Below, one piece after another: positions 35,825-48,822 of a DNA stretch of 64,000 nucleotides. The DNA comes from Lithospermum erythrorhizon. Lineage: Eukaryota; Streptophyta; Magnoliopsida; Boraginales; Boraginaceae. A program made the translations under genes and the position numbers. Position 1 is the first letter of the stretch. The number at the start of each line of letters is the position of its first letter. The stretch lies in assembly GCA_019722365.1 (NCBI GenBank), contig JADFUC010001680.1:372001-436000 (forward strand). The letters run 5' to 3'. The notes beneath the pieces are model-generated. The model was not told the origin of the DNA and did no database searches. It was given only the letters and a program-made list of their open reading frames with translations.

Positions 35825-38800
35825 ATGGCAAAGGTTTCAACATCTAAAACATTTGATGTAGTTATAGTTGGAGCTGGAATTATCGGGTTAAGCGTTGCGC
35901 GCCAGTTCCTTCTCGGATCAAATGTTTCCGTTGCCATAATCGACTCAGCTGAACCTTGCGCTGGTGCTACTGGTGCAGGTCGTCTTCTGGCCTCCTTTGG
36001 TCAATATGAAGGGAATATATGTCGAAATACATGCTCAGATAACTGATTCTTCGTGTATAGGAACTATTGTTCGTCTCATATTGTGTTATTTCCCCTTTCA
36101 TTAATCTTGTTTTTGGTTCGGTTGGGTCGACTGCAGGACAGGGTTACATATGGAGGATACACAAGGATCCCGAAAGTGAGAAGTGGGCGCTAGCGTTGAG
36201 AAGCCAAAGATTGTGGGAGATGCTTGTTGAAAGTGTAATGCAGCAAGGTAAAGATCCTCTTATAGCACTTGGATGGAAGAAAACAGGTAAATATTGTTGT
36301 CCTTATTAATCTGAAATATAGTTTCATGTCTAAAACTTATCAAATATATCGTTTCAATGTGTACAATTTAAATTGTAAGTGTTTCAATGTGTACATGTAA
36401 GTGTAAGATACTAATACAAAAGCAATAAAAATTTGCTGCCTAGTAATATAAAATTTAATTAAAACCTTGATATAGTAATAATATCCAAAACCAAATACAT
36501 GAAAAACACTGATGAATTTTGTCTTCAATCCCATATTCTGTTCCAGATTGTCATCCAATCCAAGTTACAATGGTTTGACATATAATGTGGTATGCACATT
36601 AACTAAAATCTAGGGGACTACAAGATTCTGAATGAATTAGTTCATCAAAAGTATGTTGAATATTACTATATTAGTTAAAAAAGATTAAATTGGAATGAAA
36701 GGCGTATTTATTTCACTCGTAATGATATTTTTCGACATTCATAGGAAGCTTATTAGTTGGTCGGACGTCTGAGGAATCTGACATGTTAAAGAAAAGGTTG
36801 GAGAAGCTATCTGAAGGTGGAGTCGAAGCGTTACTTCTGTCTAATAATGAGTTGCTGCTAAAAGAATCAGCACTTAGGCTTGGCCATGAAGGGTCAGCTG
36901 CATTTTTACCAGATGATTTCCAAATAGACGCCAGACGTACTGCAACATTTATTCAACAGGTCCTTCAATAGCTCTTTATCATAGTGACCAAGGAGTATTA
37001 CTCACAATGGCGGACCCCGTGTACTAATCCTTGCACTGATAAGGGAAAATATAACAATATCAATGGGCAAAATTTTGAAAACTTTCAAGATCCAGGGGGA
37101 AGACTGCCCCTCCCGCCCCCTTGGATTCGTCACTCTGTACGTTATTTCATCAATACCTATATAATGTTTATATCTATGTAGGAAAACAGACAGTTTCAAG
37201 CAGAAGGGAGATATGAGGAGTTCTTCAATGAGCCAGTAACCAATTTGATTAGGTTTATATGTAGTACATACCTACATTACTTGATGTAAGTGTTTGTTCA
37301 TGATATTTGCACCATTCATTTTATTTCGTGCACATATATGATCAGATCGAGCAGCGGGGAAGTTGAAGCTGTTCAGACTTCGAAGAGTATAATCAGCTGT
37401 AGAAAGGCAGTTGTAGTTGCAGCAGGCTGTTGGAGTGGTTCATTGACTCATAATCTCGTCAAGAATTGTAACATTGAATTGGATCTTCCGATAAAACCTC
37501 GAAAGGTTAGCTCATTAATCACATGAATGATTTCCTTAATCCCTTCTGAGTTCTGTCTCCGCATACGTTGTTAAGTTTTTGTGATATCATTTCATAGGGC
37601 CACTTGCTCGTAATCAAGAACTTTAAGGGCTTCGTCCTGAATCATGGTCTAATGGAGCTTGGCTATATCAATCATCAGTCTGCCTCTACTGATCAAACTC
37701 TTGCAACTGATCCTCAAGATATATCTGTTTCAATGGCTGCCACAATGGACATGTCTGGAAACCTTTTGCTCGGTAACTTATTCTCTCATGAATATCCCAT
37801 CTGTATATATAGGGCATTCTTTTGATAGTTGAGGCCTTTCGGTTTTTTAGCTAATACGGAGTATTTCTTTAGCCTAACCAAACCTTTCATGATTGAAGAG
37901 TTCGGCTCAATCAACTTTAGTACCATTTCTTGTTTTGAGACACTGCAAAATATTGATTACAGGTAGCAGTCGACAGTTTGCTGGTTTTCAGAACGAGATA
38001 GATGAATCTATCGTTAATCGCATATGGGAGAGAGCATTGGAGTTCTTTCCCTTGTTAAGATGTCATTCCCTTCAAGATTTGAGGAAGGATTTTGAAGTAA
38101 GAGTAGGACTCAGACCTTACAGTTAAGTATTGCAAACTGCAGCATTTTCCTTCTTCAATCATAATAAAAAAAACTGTCATGTCCTCTGATCTATCCCAAT
38201 TTAATTGTCCCTATTTTAACTATCTCTTTTCATATACGTAGTGGCAAGCGGGAAACCAGCGATTGGCCCTGTTCCAGGACTGCCAAAACTCTTCCTCGCT
38301 TGTGGACATGAAGGAGAAGGACTTTCCTTGGTATCACATATTTTCTATCTACTCTTTTATGGGGTCTTTTATCACTAGTTTAGGAACAAGTTAGAGTTGT
38401 TATCGAGTCGGATCGATCATTGTGTCACTATACCCAAACTGCACAAGTACCACTCAGAATCATTTGTAGTACACTGCAATATGCCAAATTACCAATATGC
38501 CCCAATGACTCATTTGTAGTAATGCATACTGCATTGCACAACACACTAACATGCTTCAATGCCTTTAAAGAGGCTCCCGTCTAAGATGGGTAACAGGAGA
38601 TTAGAAGTATATAGTCTTACCTCTGTGATCACATGGAGGTTGTTTCCGAGTTGATCCATGAGTAAGTGCATCACTCTCTTCAACTTTTTTTTAAGAGAAT
38701 CATTAGTGATTCTCCACTTACCCTCGTGCATGACTCGAATCCATGACCTCTTGACAATAGGTAAAACTTATTGCCATTAGACTAAACTTAATTGTCATCA

Positions 38801-39032
38801 CTATCTACAACTTCACAAAAAATAAAAAGCGTAGATAGTGTAATGAACCATTTTGATTTTTTTTCATTATAATCATTTTGATTTTTTTCATTAGAACTTC
38901 ACAAAAAATAAGCTAACTTTGTAAAATTTACAGGCTCTGGGAACTGCTGAAATGATCGGTGATATGGTTTTAAGAAATCCATTGAAAGTCAATTCGGCTC
39001 CTTTTGTTGTTCATACTAGGCCTTGTTCGTAA
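35825..39032 (+). CDS. FAD-dependent oxidoreductase, DAO family (At5g48440-like)
   Basis: Nine exons: 35825-35978, 36137-36286, 36745-36959, 37182-37252, 37346-37505, 37598-37772, 37973-38122, 38242-38330, 38934-39032; all GT-AG and in phase, 420 residues. The N-terminus has the dinucleotide-binding motif VVIVGAGIIG (GxGxxG at residues 16-21) followed by an acidic IIDSAE strand end. GATGAGQGYIW is characteristic of the glycine oxidase/D-amino-acid oxidase (DAO) fold. Later blocks include VVVAAGCWS (second FAD contact), RPYMASGKPAIGPVPGLP and CGHEGEGLSLALGTAEMIGD, the C-terminal FAD signature. The family matches Arabidopsis At5g48440; the substrate is not known. The start at 35825 leaves only about 10 residues before the Rossmann strand, so there is no obvious plastid transit peptide, unlike some relatives. 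The last intron holds a SINE. Confidence 0.9.
38556..38795 (-). mobile_element. tRNA-derived SINE in FAD gene intron 8
   Basis: Read on the minus strand: box A-like TAGTCTAATGGCAATAAG, then box B GGTCATGGATTCGAGTC about 35 bp later, then a body ending in CCATCTTAGACGGGAGCC and TTTAAAGG. This is the organisation of a plant Au-like SINE. It lies antisense within the intron 38331-38933. Precise ends and target duplication not resolved. Confidence 0.65.
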
Positions 39033-39730
39033 ATAGCTATGTCATCTGAATTCATTGTTTTCCAGAGAAAATGTTTCTCCTCTACTTTTTTCAGCTAATG
39101 TATTATTTCACTTGTATGTAACTAACTATGTGGCTAACCTTTTCTTATTCTTAAAACATTTTTAAGCATGTTTTATCATTTATGTTTTGCTAGAATCGGA
39201 TTTTATCAATATTTAAAAATTGACTAATAGAACATTATGGAAATAAAAAACTACTTTTGACATGATATGTGGTTTTCTTTAAATTATTTTGGATGAAAAG
39301 GAATAGGAGGGACAATAATTTTTTTTAAAATTTAGAGATAGTTTCAAATTTTCCTACAACTTTGCAAAATTAAATAACCCCTCCAATTAGGGATGTAAGG
39401 AGCAGCATTTCAGCAATTTATCCTCCATCCATGACATCTGGAGTAGTAATTAGCTGACTAAATTTACATTGAGCTTTCATGAACACTGATGATCCCCCAT
39501 GCCATACATCGGAATCGATTTTGGTATCCAACAGAGTGGCAATAGCTGGTGTTTACAGAAAACATACGCTTTTAGACGTGGAAAATTCGGGGATGCAACA
39601 TAAATAGACCTGACAGGCTCATGGATTGCAACCCGGAAACCAAAATTGCCCGACTGCTCGACTCTGAGAATTTAGTATTATGCCATCGCCAGCAGCAAAA
39701 ATTTCGTCTCTACTATGACAATTCTAGCTT

Positions 39731-42700
39731 TTAGATGCTTTTCTGGCTCCTGCATTTTTCTTGGCTCCTGAATGATGTAGAACTCAATTTACTTTCCTTG
39801 TATTTCTGGACCATGCTATAGACCTGCATTAGGAACATATTAGTATGTTAGTATGCTATAGACCTGCATCAGGAACATATTAACTATATCTGCGTGTGTG
39901 TCAAAGCAATTTCAGATAATATAATGCTGAGAAAATGATGATTAAACATCAATTGATCAATCGTCACTCAGGATTACATGTAATTAGTTCTAGTGCTAGA
40001 TTATAATTTCGCCACATTTTAAAAACAGCACACTCGACTAAAAATATTTCAGTTAAAAAGTTTATGACTACGAATGTCATGATAGAGTAGTTTTGGTCCG
40101 CTAGACAGTGTATGTGGATCAATATATTCTGTCCACTAAGTCCAATCTCTACTAGTCCCCCCTCCTAACAATTTGTCACATTGTCACTGGTTATAGGGAT
40201 GTCAAACGGATAGGGTTCGAGAGGGCTTTAGACATACCCAATACCTCAAACCTGTAACTCGACAAAAAATTGAACCAGTGGCGGTAGGGTAGGGTTAAAC
40301 TGACATAGTTACATGGTTATTACTCAGATTGTTTAATCTCATTGGTACCTTTCTCACTCCAGATGTTAATCCCATGCTGGTCAGCTCCTGGTTATCAACA
40401 TACTTCCACTCCACACTTTCAATGTTATGTGGCTTGAGTGAAACACTCCGTTTGCCTTTCATGTCTACAAGCAAAAGAAAAGGAAATGAAAGTTCAGTAA
40501 ATGTAGGATGTGTCACACGGATGTACAATAACTAAAATCATGAAGAACTATATGGTGGTATCTATACAAGAGGAAGGCACAAGGGAAACCTTTTACTTCG
40601 AGAACCAACAACTCTATGTACATCTTCAGACGGATGTGACTGAACACATGGATATATTCCCCAACATCTTCTCTTAACAAGATTTTATAATCCTTCCTAT
40701 GATCAAGGGTGAGTGATGATTTCATGAATTTATCAACTGCTTCTCTTCTTACTGTCAAATCAGTTTCTGTTTCTAAAATAACAGACGGAAACTCCCAAAG
40801 ACCGGCTAGTAAACCTTTATTTGGTCTCTTTACAAGTAGAAACTTGCTACTTGATTCAAGTCCTAACTCTTGAGCTATCTGAGTCTCCACAACAGTAACA
40901 GCACACCATTCATGCCTCTGTTTGGGCTTAATAACTTTCGAAGGATAATCTGTAACAGATGCAGACTCCTTATGTTGGGCGAGCGAAAAGGCTTGGCATT
41001 GAGATGAAATAGGACAAGAAGAGCATTTTGGGGACAATGGAGTGCATATTGTCGCTCCAAGTTCCATTAGGGCCTGATTAAAATCTCCAGGCCTACATGA
41101 ATCAACTAATTCCCCTGCTAGTTTCCTGATGGAAAGAAAATCAGTTGGGATGAGCAACCAAAATGCTAAAAGACATTTCATAACATATGATATTTGTTTC
41201 TGGCAATCATTAAAATGCACGTGAAAATATCTATGTGAGACAGAGTACATGTCACGGAAATAGAAGAGTTAATATGCATTCCACTTATCAATAAGCGGAA
41301 ATATGCAAAGGGAAAATGAGAGGAAAAATTAAAATGAAAATGTTTCCAAAACACCAAACTTCATTGACGATAGCTCACCAGAATGTATTGACAGTAACTT
41401 TATCTTTTGGATTTGCTGAAATAGCTTTAAGCCTAGCGATAACTCTCACCACATTTCCATCAACTACAGGCACAACCTATATAAGTTTGTTTAAAACTTA
41501 GGATATGCTTCACGAAACTAGATTATCAAACTGGGGTTCCTATAATCCCGTAGACCCTTATTGAAGGCCAGTACCAGCTACCCAGCAGTGTAGTCACCGA
41601 TTCCTTTAACTTTCCGAAGAGCAGGAACTGTTTTTGGAAATTCACCCCCTTCTTCAACAATCATTTTTGCGCCCTCTAGGTGAAAGAAATTGAACAATGT
41701 AAAACTGAAGAAAACATCTCATTTGAGCAGCCAAAACCAACAGAATCCTCTAGGAAACTCCTAATTGACTCATTTATATAATCAAAGAAGTCCAAAAATA
41801 GAAGTGTTTCACTTGAAAAGCATATGCCTGTTAATTGTCTACACATGTAGAACCTCTGCTTTGCCTAATACCATAACCATAATCATAATACGCTCTATCG
41901 CTTCTAAATGTAATTCCCGCCTAAGCGCAGCAAAGGAAATCGAATCTGGACGCAACCTTACCTATGCGATAAATGTGAGGCTATTTCCCAGCCATTCAAC
42001 GAAATTGCAAAGACTATCTAGCATTTCATAATAGATGCAAGTATATACTAGCAGTTTAACGAACCATTTTCAGTTTCATCTTTATTATATCCAAGGACAT
42101 GAAAATAATTTGATTGTAACAAAAATCATAATTTTTCGATCCTATAATACATTCGTTTGGATGCCTGTTCATTTAAAAAAGACGAATAGACAATGAGTTT
42201 AGTTCACCTCATAATCTTTTCCTCTAAGTATTTATGTACACATAAGCATAAAACAGATCAACAAGAGAACCACAGAATTGAGTGATTGACAAGATTTGTA
42301 ATATTTTAATAGAAGCTTTTAACCTCTAGGAGGAACCTTGCTCGTCTATAATAACCCAAACCAGCCCATATTTCATTCACAACCTGCACCAACTCAAATT
42401 ATATGAATTATGAAACAACTACATCTCATATTTCAACTAGTGGCTATAATATTTTCTTAAAATCCACCAAGGCTCAAACTCTCATTTATATACACCATCC
42501 ATCCACTAGTCAACCATTCAATTAAAAACATGGGATTTTGATCACAAACCTTAATACTCCTTCCATTTCAAAAGGATTGGTTGTAAATTTTGAAATTTAA
42601 TATTTTTGTATCTATGATAAAACTTTGGGATGAATAGAGTACACACTCCATATATTAATGGTTCGTTAGGATTGGAATGAATCTAGTCGAGCTTAAAACT

Positions 42701-43360
42701 TTAAAATGAACATAACTTTAAAATGAACACAGTTTTAACTAACTTTAAAAATACTATTTTTAAGAAGGGATAAACTTATCAACCAATTAAAATAATATTA
42801 TTAGGAGAAAACAATTCTTTTGATTTTTAAAGTTCACAAAGAGATGTAAAAGATAAGTAAAAAAAAATAAATTTTTTTTGCTATATAATCAATTAATTAA
42901 ACTGGATAAATTTATTTGAAATATAACTAAAAATATAATTGAAGGACCTGATAGAAGCTGTGGACAAGTGATAAATAGTAGGCCACTTGTCCATCCACCT
43001 ATTAAAATAGTCCACCACAGTTTGCACCCTGGTCTGCTGTAACATAACCTCCGAAACCCACACAGCATAAGCCCGCTTTTCCAAGTCCTCCATACTAATT
43101 CGCCTCCAAGGGAGGTCTCTTTGGTTCCTATCATACCACTCTAATAAACATTCCCTCATTTCAACTATTTCCTCTTTGCCAAAATGAAGGTCTTCTATAT
43201 CATTGCATTTTGGTGTTGGCTTTAGGGCTGCTTTTACTGTTCTTGCTCTCTTTTTGGAACCGGACATTGCTGTGTCAAATGGGGTCAAACTGGGGTTATT
43301 TGAATTTGAGCTAATTGGGTTTATCACATTATTAAAACATGGAAATACTATACACCCCAT
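39731..43360 (-). pseudogene. MUTYH: Adenine DNA glycosylase (MutY homologue), with frame lesions
   Basis: MUTYH removes adenine mispaired with 8-oxoguanine. Exons in transcript order: 42948-43360, 42324-42383, 41582-41673, 41379-41476, 40590-41125, 40349-40464, 39731-39823. Recognisable parts are LPWRR, the catalytic-Glu motif VSEVMLQQTRVQTVV, NEIWAGLGYYRRARFLLE, the helix-hairpin-helix KVKGIGDYTAG, VVPVVDGNVVRV with the catalytic Asp, the CX6CX2CX5C iron-sulphur motif (CTPLSPKCSSCPISSQC) and a NUDIX-like C-terminal domain. Two lesions are visible. Exon 1 ends ATCAG in a phase that does not fit exon 2, as if one base (GAG to AG) were missing. After YTAG an in-frame TAG and a small deletion replace the usual AIASIAF segment, leaving only AFNK. 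Everything after is open and well conserved, so loss is recent, or these are assembly errors. Confidence 0.75.
39814..39882. repeat. 40-bp-period duplication over the last MUTYH acceptor
   Basis: TGCTATAGACCTGCAT-AGGAACATATTA occurs at 39814 and again at 39854, with one mismatch over 29 bp. The first copy holds the acceptor (ATGCAG|GTC on the gene strand) of the last MUTYH exon, so the splice site and first codons are duplicated. Confidence 0.88.
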
Positions 43361-44239
43361 ATAATACCGGGGATGTTATTATTTTGCCCCCGACCAACCT
43401 AAAAGCACGAAATAGTATTAAAAAAGCTTGTTAACTATTTCAAGGCCTAAATAAACTTCCTCAAATAAAAAAGCTTGCCTCAAATAGTAATTTCATACCA
43501 TTTAAAAACCTCACTTAAATTTCCTTATTTCTCCTTTCAAAACGACTTTGTTCACTCGCAGTTGTTGTTTCAAGATAACATCATCAATGCGAACTCACCC
43601 ATACAATCGAAACTCAAAAGCCTAAAAAACGTGATATGGCTACAATTAAAATCAATACTTAATAAAGCCTGGCTGCAGCTCTCTAGTTTAATTTCCTCTT
43701 CAGCTTGTTTGAAAACTTCTTCCCCGCCTTCATCGATACACTGACAGAGAGAACGGCCACCACTATACAATACTCGCAATCGCACGCCAAACTTCCGGGA
43801 CACATTTTCACCCACCGCTGGCTTGCATTTGCATCTGGCCATATTTTGGGGCTGCCCTGTAACAATTCCTAATTACAGATTTCAATTATTCAAAGTTTCA
43901 ATTTAAATCCCTAATTCGACGTCTAAAGAACCCTAATTTCAATTTCAAATATAACTAAGAATTCATGATGAACCCTAATTAATTAATTCGGCCAAACGAG
44001 CAACGCAACACTATACAAGCCATGTCAGAAATCACTCTCCCTCTAATAGCTATTAAACTCAATCAATACACCCAATCAACTCCAAATAAATAAACCAACT
44101 CTAGAATCTAACCTATCAATTAAGATAGTTTGTTGGATACGATTTCAACCCTATTTATGATACAACTGTTTCTAATCCTACTGGGTGAATGTGATCCTAA
44201 CGCTAAAGAACAATTCTATCTAACAACATGCCCAAATCC
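43361..44239. other. MUTYH upstream region and intergenic
   Basis: Short open frames on both strands around 43475-43865 overlap and show no recognisable motif. I support no gene here. Confidence 0.4.
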
Positions 44240-44449
44240 TCACTCAAACCATGCTTTCCTGGCTCGATAATTCTTCAATCTCCATTCTTCGATCATATAC
44301 ACTTCATGATGATTTTATACAAGGTTTTCTATCGCTTCTAACCCCCAACACCGCTTACCTTATTCTCTGCCATTTCGCACCAGTTCTCCTCAACCCCTCT
44401 TCATTACCAATTAAACAACTGGGCCTTAAAGCGAGTCTCTATCGGGAGA

Positions 44450-45190
44450 GTGCAAGTGACTATTGCCATATTTCACTTTCATTTATCATATTTTTTCATT
44501 CATCTGATCAAGAATAACGCTGATGCTTTTTCTTCGCCATCAACATCTTTCGCAGAAAAGATCGACAAATTATCAACCACCGCAGAAATCGCGCTTATCA
44601 CTGTTCTCAATACCCTCAAGCCAAACCAAATCAAACACTCTTCTACACCCCTGTAACATAGCCCCGACACCTTCTTTAGCCTACTGGGAATCCCTCTTGA
44701 TATTACCACCAACCGAAGGCAAATCTTTATCAATATTGTGGACAAAATTAAAAGAAAAATACTCTCTTGGAAGAGTAAGTTTCACAACTTAGCTAGTAGA
44801 GTTACTCTCATTAAATCGGTTCTTCAAGCTATACTTGTCTATCCCATGGGTGTCTACAAATTCCCTCTCTCCACCCTTCATGACATTGATAAGATTTTTG
44901 CAAATTTTCTTTGGGGAGGATCTCATACATCATCGACATTAATCGATCAATTGACCGCAATTTATACTACTCTTCTCAGTTTCTCACATCTTCATTTTCA
45001 TAATACTATCTATATTCTTACTGATGGTCTTTTTTCTCAAACGCGATATAGAAATTTTCATAAAATTGCCAGATCGAGGATTGGGACCGCTTCTTCAAGA
45101 CGGATATCAAGGATCCCGCAGTTGTTTGGTTACCTACCAATATGTGTAGCGTTATTTAAATTTGAAATGACATCATATTGGGCAGATTTT
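44450..45190 (+). mobile_element. LINE (non-LTR) reverse-transcriptase relic
   Basis: Across two frames the plus strand encodes LLGIPLDITTNRRQIFINIV, DKIKRKILSWKSKFHNLASR, VTLIKSVLQAILVYPMGVYK and LHDIDKIFANFLWGG. This is the conserved segment after the FADD catalytic block in plant LINE reverse transcriptases (YLG.P, W....LS.AGR..LI.SVL...P.Y.M, FLWGG). A weak counterpart of the upstream part starts near 44450. No endonuclease, tail or intact frame. It may extend left to about 44240. Confidence 0.8.
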
Positions 45191-48100
45191 TAATTATGTT
45201 TATATCAATCTTAATTATGTAATAATCACGAAGGCCACAAAAGAATTAATTCGATAAACGACATTTATTATCTATAAAAAAGTGAAGAACTCCAATATTT
45301 ACTCCCTGTTCGATGAAGGTCGATAAGTACTGCTATCAGCTTGTCACTAAAAGCCAATAAAAATCTCTTATCAATAGGCTTATTTCAGGTATTAAGAAAA
45401 AGTATATATGTCAATTCATTAAGTCTAAGTCAAAGTCAAAGCAATAACATATTAATAACTTTAAGGCTTCATAATATCTAATCAAAGTTTATTAGCGATG
45501 CCTCTGCTCAACTCTTTACTGGAGGAGTATTTCCTTCTTCCTCGCAGTGTTTCCTTGGGCAAGCTTGCCTAATTTGTAAGATTTTCAAAATTAGCGAGTG
45601 TGAGTGGAAAGCGCTGTCTCTGCCTCTTTTAAGCCCACTCATCGGATAATACGTAAGAAAGACAAGCCGGGAACAATCAGATCGATAATCTCGAAGTTCG
45701 CCTTCTTGTAAATATATACATTACTTATACATATGTGAAAGATAAAGCCAAAGTGAACTCATTAAATTTTGACGAGGTATTAGACATTTATTTAATGTAT
45801 ATGCACTACGCATATATATATGAGTTGAGTTCAAAATTTAAAAAGTCAATTATTAAAATTTAAAATATGAGTAATCTTCAGGGGATAGGGGTAAAATATT
45901 CTTTTTTATGTATATCTTTATGGACTAATTAGTCGAGGAGGTCGGATTTACCCGATAACTTATCTAGGAAAAGTGAATACTCAAGTCCGATTTAATTAAC
46001 TTTCCAATAAAATATCAAATCTAATTTTTCGTGTTCAATGGTGCTCAGATTCAATCACAAACATCATTCAGATCAGCCTAGTCGCTTAACGAAATAGCCT
46101 AACTGAAATAAGCCACAGGAGCCGAGGTCTTCTAAGCTCTGGCCGAAAGTTAAGAAGCACACAGATAAAAACCCAGACAGACGATCTTTGTGTAAAAGCG
46201 ATTTTCCGTATTCTCAAAACGAATTATAATTTAAAAAACTCATTTTTATAATGTTAAGATATAAAATGCGTAAAACATTTATGTTCATATTTTTGAGTAA
46301 AACGCTTTTTCTATCCTTAACTAAATTATACTTAAAAAACGCTTTCTATCAAAGATTTATCCCACTTTAAGCTTTCACAAATAAAGTTAATTGTAAATAA
46401 AGTAAATCTCATAAATATTAGACATATTTCCGACCATGTTAGTATTTGTGATGAATACAATAAAGAATTGAAATATGGAGAATGTGTCGAATTTGTAGCT
46501 AATAACATGAATAATTTAAATTACCTAATTATCTCTATATATACATATCACTTGGGATATTTGTCAAGAATACGCGATCCCAAATACAATTTTCAGCTAA
46601 TATATTTCACATTTGGGATGAATGATATTATTTAAGTATTTAATAATTTTGTAAACTTTATGACGTTGCTTTTTAATCATGAACATAAAATTAATTATAT
46701 CGCTTAAATAAATCAAGCTAATAGGTATTTATTAAATATTTGAGCAAAAAAAGATAACAATCTTGGCTTATTTTTCTAAAATTATTCAGAAATGGTTGTT
46801 TATAAATTAAAACTGGCAATTAATATACAAATAAAATGTAAAAAGTATTAAGTTATATTTCCGTATTTTTCATCCCCTACTTTTAAAAAGTAACACGTTG
46901 CATACCTCGTAAAATAAAAACGCGGCTCTCGCATTTATTTTTTCCATTAAAACTTTTCCTCTTTTTCACGTAATTTTATTCATAAATTATTTAAATTAAA
47001 ACAAAGACGTACGTGAATTAATATTTTTTCCGCCCTTATTTTACTAACATGGACTTTAAGCAATTTTGCCTGGAAATGTATCAAAGCCGCCACGATGTTC
47101 TGCAGAAATTTCTGCTTATATTATTATTACTCTATATATTTAAATGTTATAAATTAATACTCTAATTTTTTTAATGATTTAATCATTATCAAAACATCAA
47201 GATATTGTTATAATGACATTTTTTATATAATTCTGCTTAACGTTAATTTTAATTTATTTATCTAAACCATCGTTAATCTCTATTTATTTTTAATGACCTA
47301 TCCCTCTAAAAATTTAAAATTCTGGACTGCCGAATCCAAATTTCTACTGATTTTCGCCTATTGCTCCATACCAAGCTAAGCTCGGCCTGAAAGTCGGTAA
47401 CGTCCACCGGCAAACAAAGTTCTTCAATCTAGAATTCTAGATAGCCATGTGCCCAATTACCAATTCCCAAGTCCCCACTTTTCTGTCAGAGTCTGAATTC
47501 TGAATTAAAATGTTGATTTGCCAATTTCCTTAAACTGTGGAGAGTACAACCACATAAATCCAGCGCTAACGTAACTAGCATCCGTATTAACCAATAACCA
47601 AATACTCCTCATTGATATGATCATATGAATTAGGTCAAATTGATTTATTCCTATAGTCTTTTACTTGACTATGCCACGAAATAACTAATTTAAATATATA
47701 GAAACTGATATTTACGAAAAATGATTCAAATAAATTTACATAATCCCTTTTTTAATTATAAGTAAAAAATTAATCATTCTAAATCATTACTCCCTTATTG
47801 TGTGCATTTTATTCTCCATTGTGTTGTACAATAAATCACTCTCAAATTTATTTCATAGTTACAACATCAATACTCTTGATGACTTCAAAATATTATATAC
47901 AATTTGATTATGATTTTAGTACTTACAATAATTTGTGAGTATCGTGCTTATCTCGTGACTATGCAAGTCTTTTTAAAATTAATTATAAATGACTTATTTT
48001 ATCATTGTTTTATGCTAACCAAGATCATAAATCACTTAAATCCCGACAATCGCCATCTCTTTACACGATTTCTTACAACTCTTTTTATGAGTTCTCAAGT

Positions 48101-48822
48101 CTCACCTCTTGGGAAGATAGACATCACCTCCCTAAAAAGTTCCAAGATAAGGCCAAATCACTAAAAACGAAAAAAATAACGCATTTTCGCCTCCTAAAAA
48201 TAAAGATCCCTATAAAAATTTTGCACACATCCTCTTCACCTTTAAATTTATATTCTCCTATTTTTAATAAATGTCAATAATAAATAGTTCTGTGAAAGAC
48301 ATACATAAAAATCAACCACTACAAATAAAAAAATAATAATTTAGAATATATTTTAGAAAAAATTTAGAGAAGCTGATGTACATGGTCTCTTAGGTGAAAT
48401 CAAACAAATAATAAATTTAATATACTTATATTAGTTCAAATCAATCACTCCCTTATCTTTATTAAACAATCCCATAAATTTCTATGATACAGACCGATAA
48501 AGAACTAACGCTAATTAATAATACTTTCGCATCTTCACGTATTGCCGATTCAATTCCTCGGCGTTAAAACTTAACTCGCTTGTTAGCTTAAAACAAGTTC
48601 TAATCTCTCCGATCAATCGGCGTGACATCCACGGACACTCCTCCAATACGCCGACCTCGAGAGATCGCTAGTTTTCTTATTAAACAATCCCTAATACTCG
48701 AAAATAAAACGAAACGAACGTATCTCTATCATTAAGGTATTGTCTTATAACCATAAAAATATTTGAAGATTATCATACAAATTACAAGCACACACGCACA
48801 CACTAGTGGTAGTGAAAGAGAA
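45191..48822. other. Gene-free AT-rich intergenic region and GLYR1 promoter
   Basis: About 3.6 kb without a supported gene. A short GC-richer patch at 45500-45700 and another at 48540-48670 have no coding signature I recognise. The last few hundred bases are the promoter and leader of the glyoxylate reductase gene. Confidence 0.5.

Noticed and set aside
43475..43865. Overlapping open frames on both strands upstream of MUTYH
   Set aside because: They mirror each other on opposite strands and show no family resemblance.
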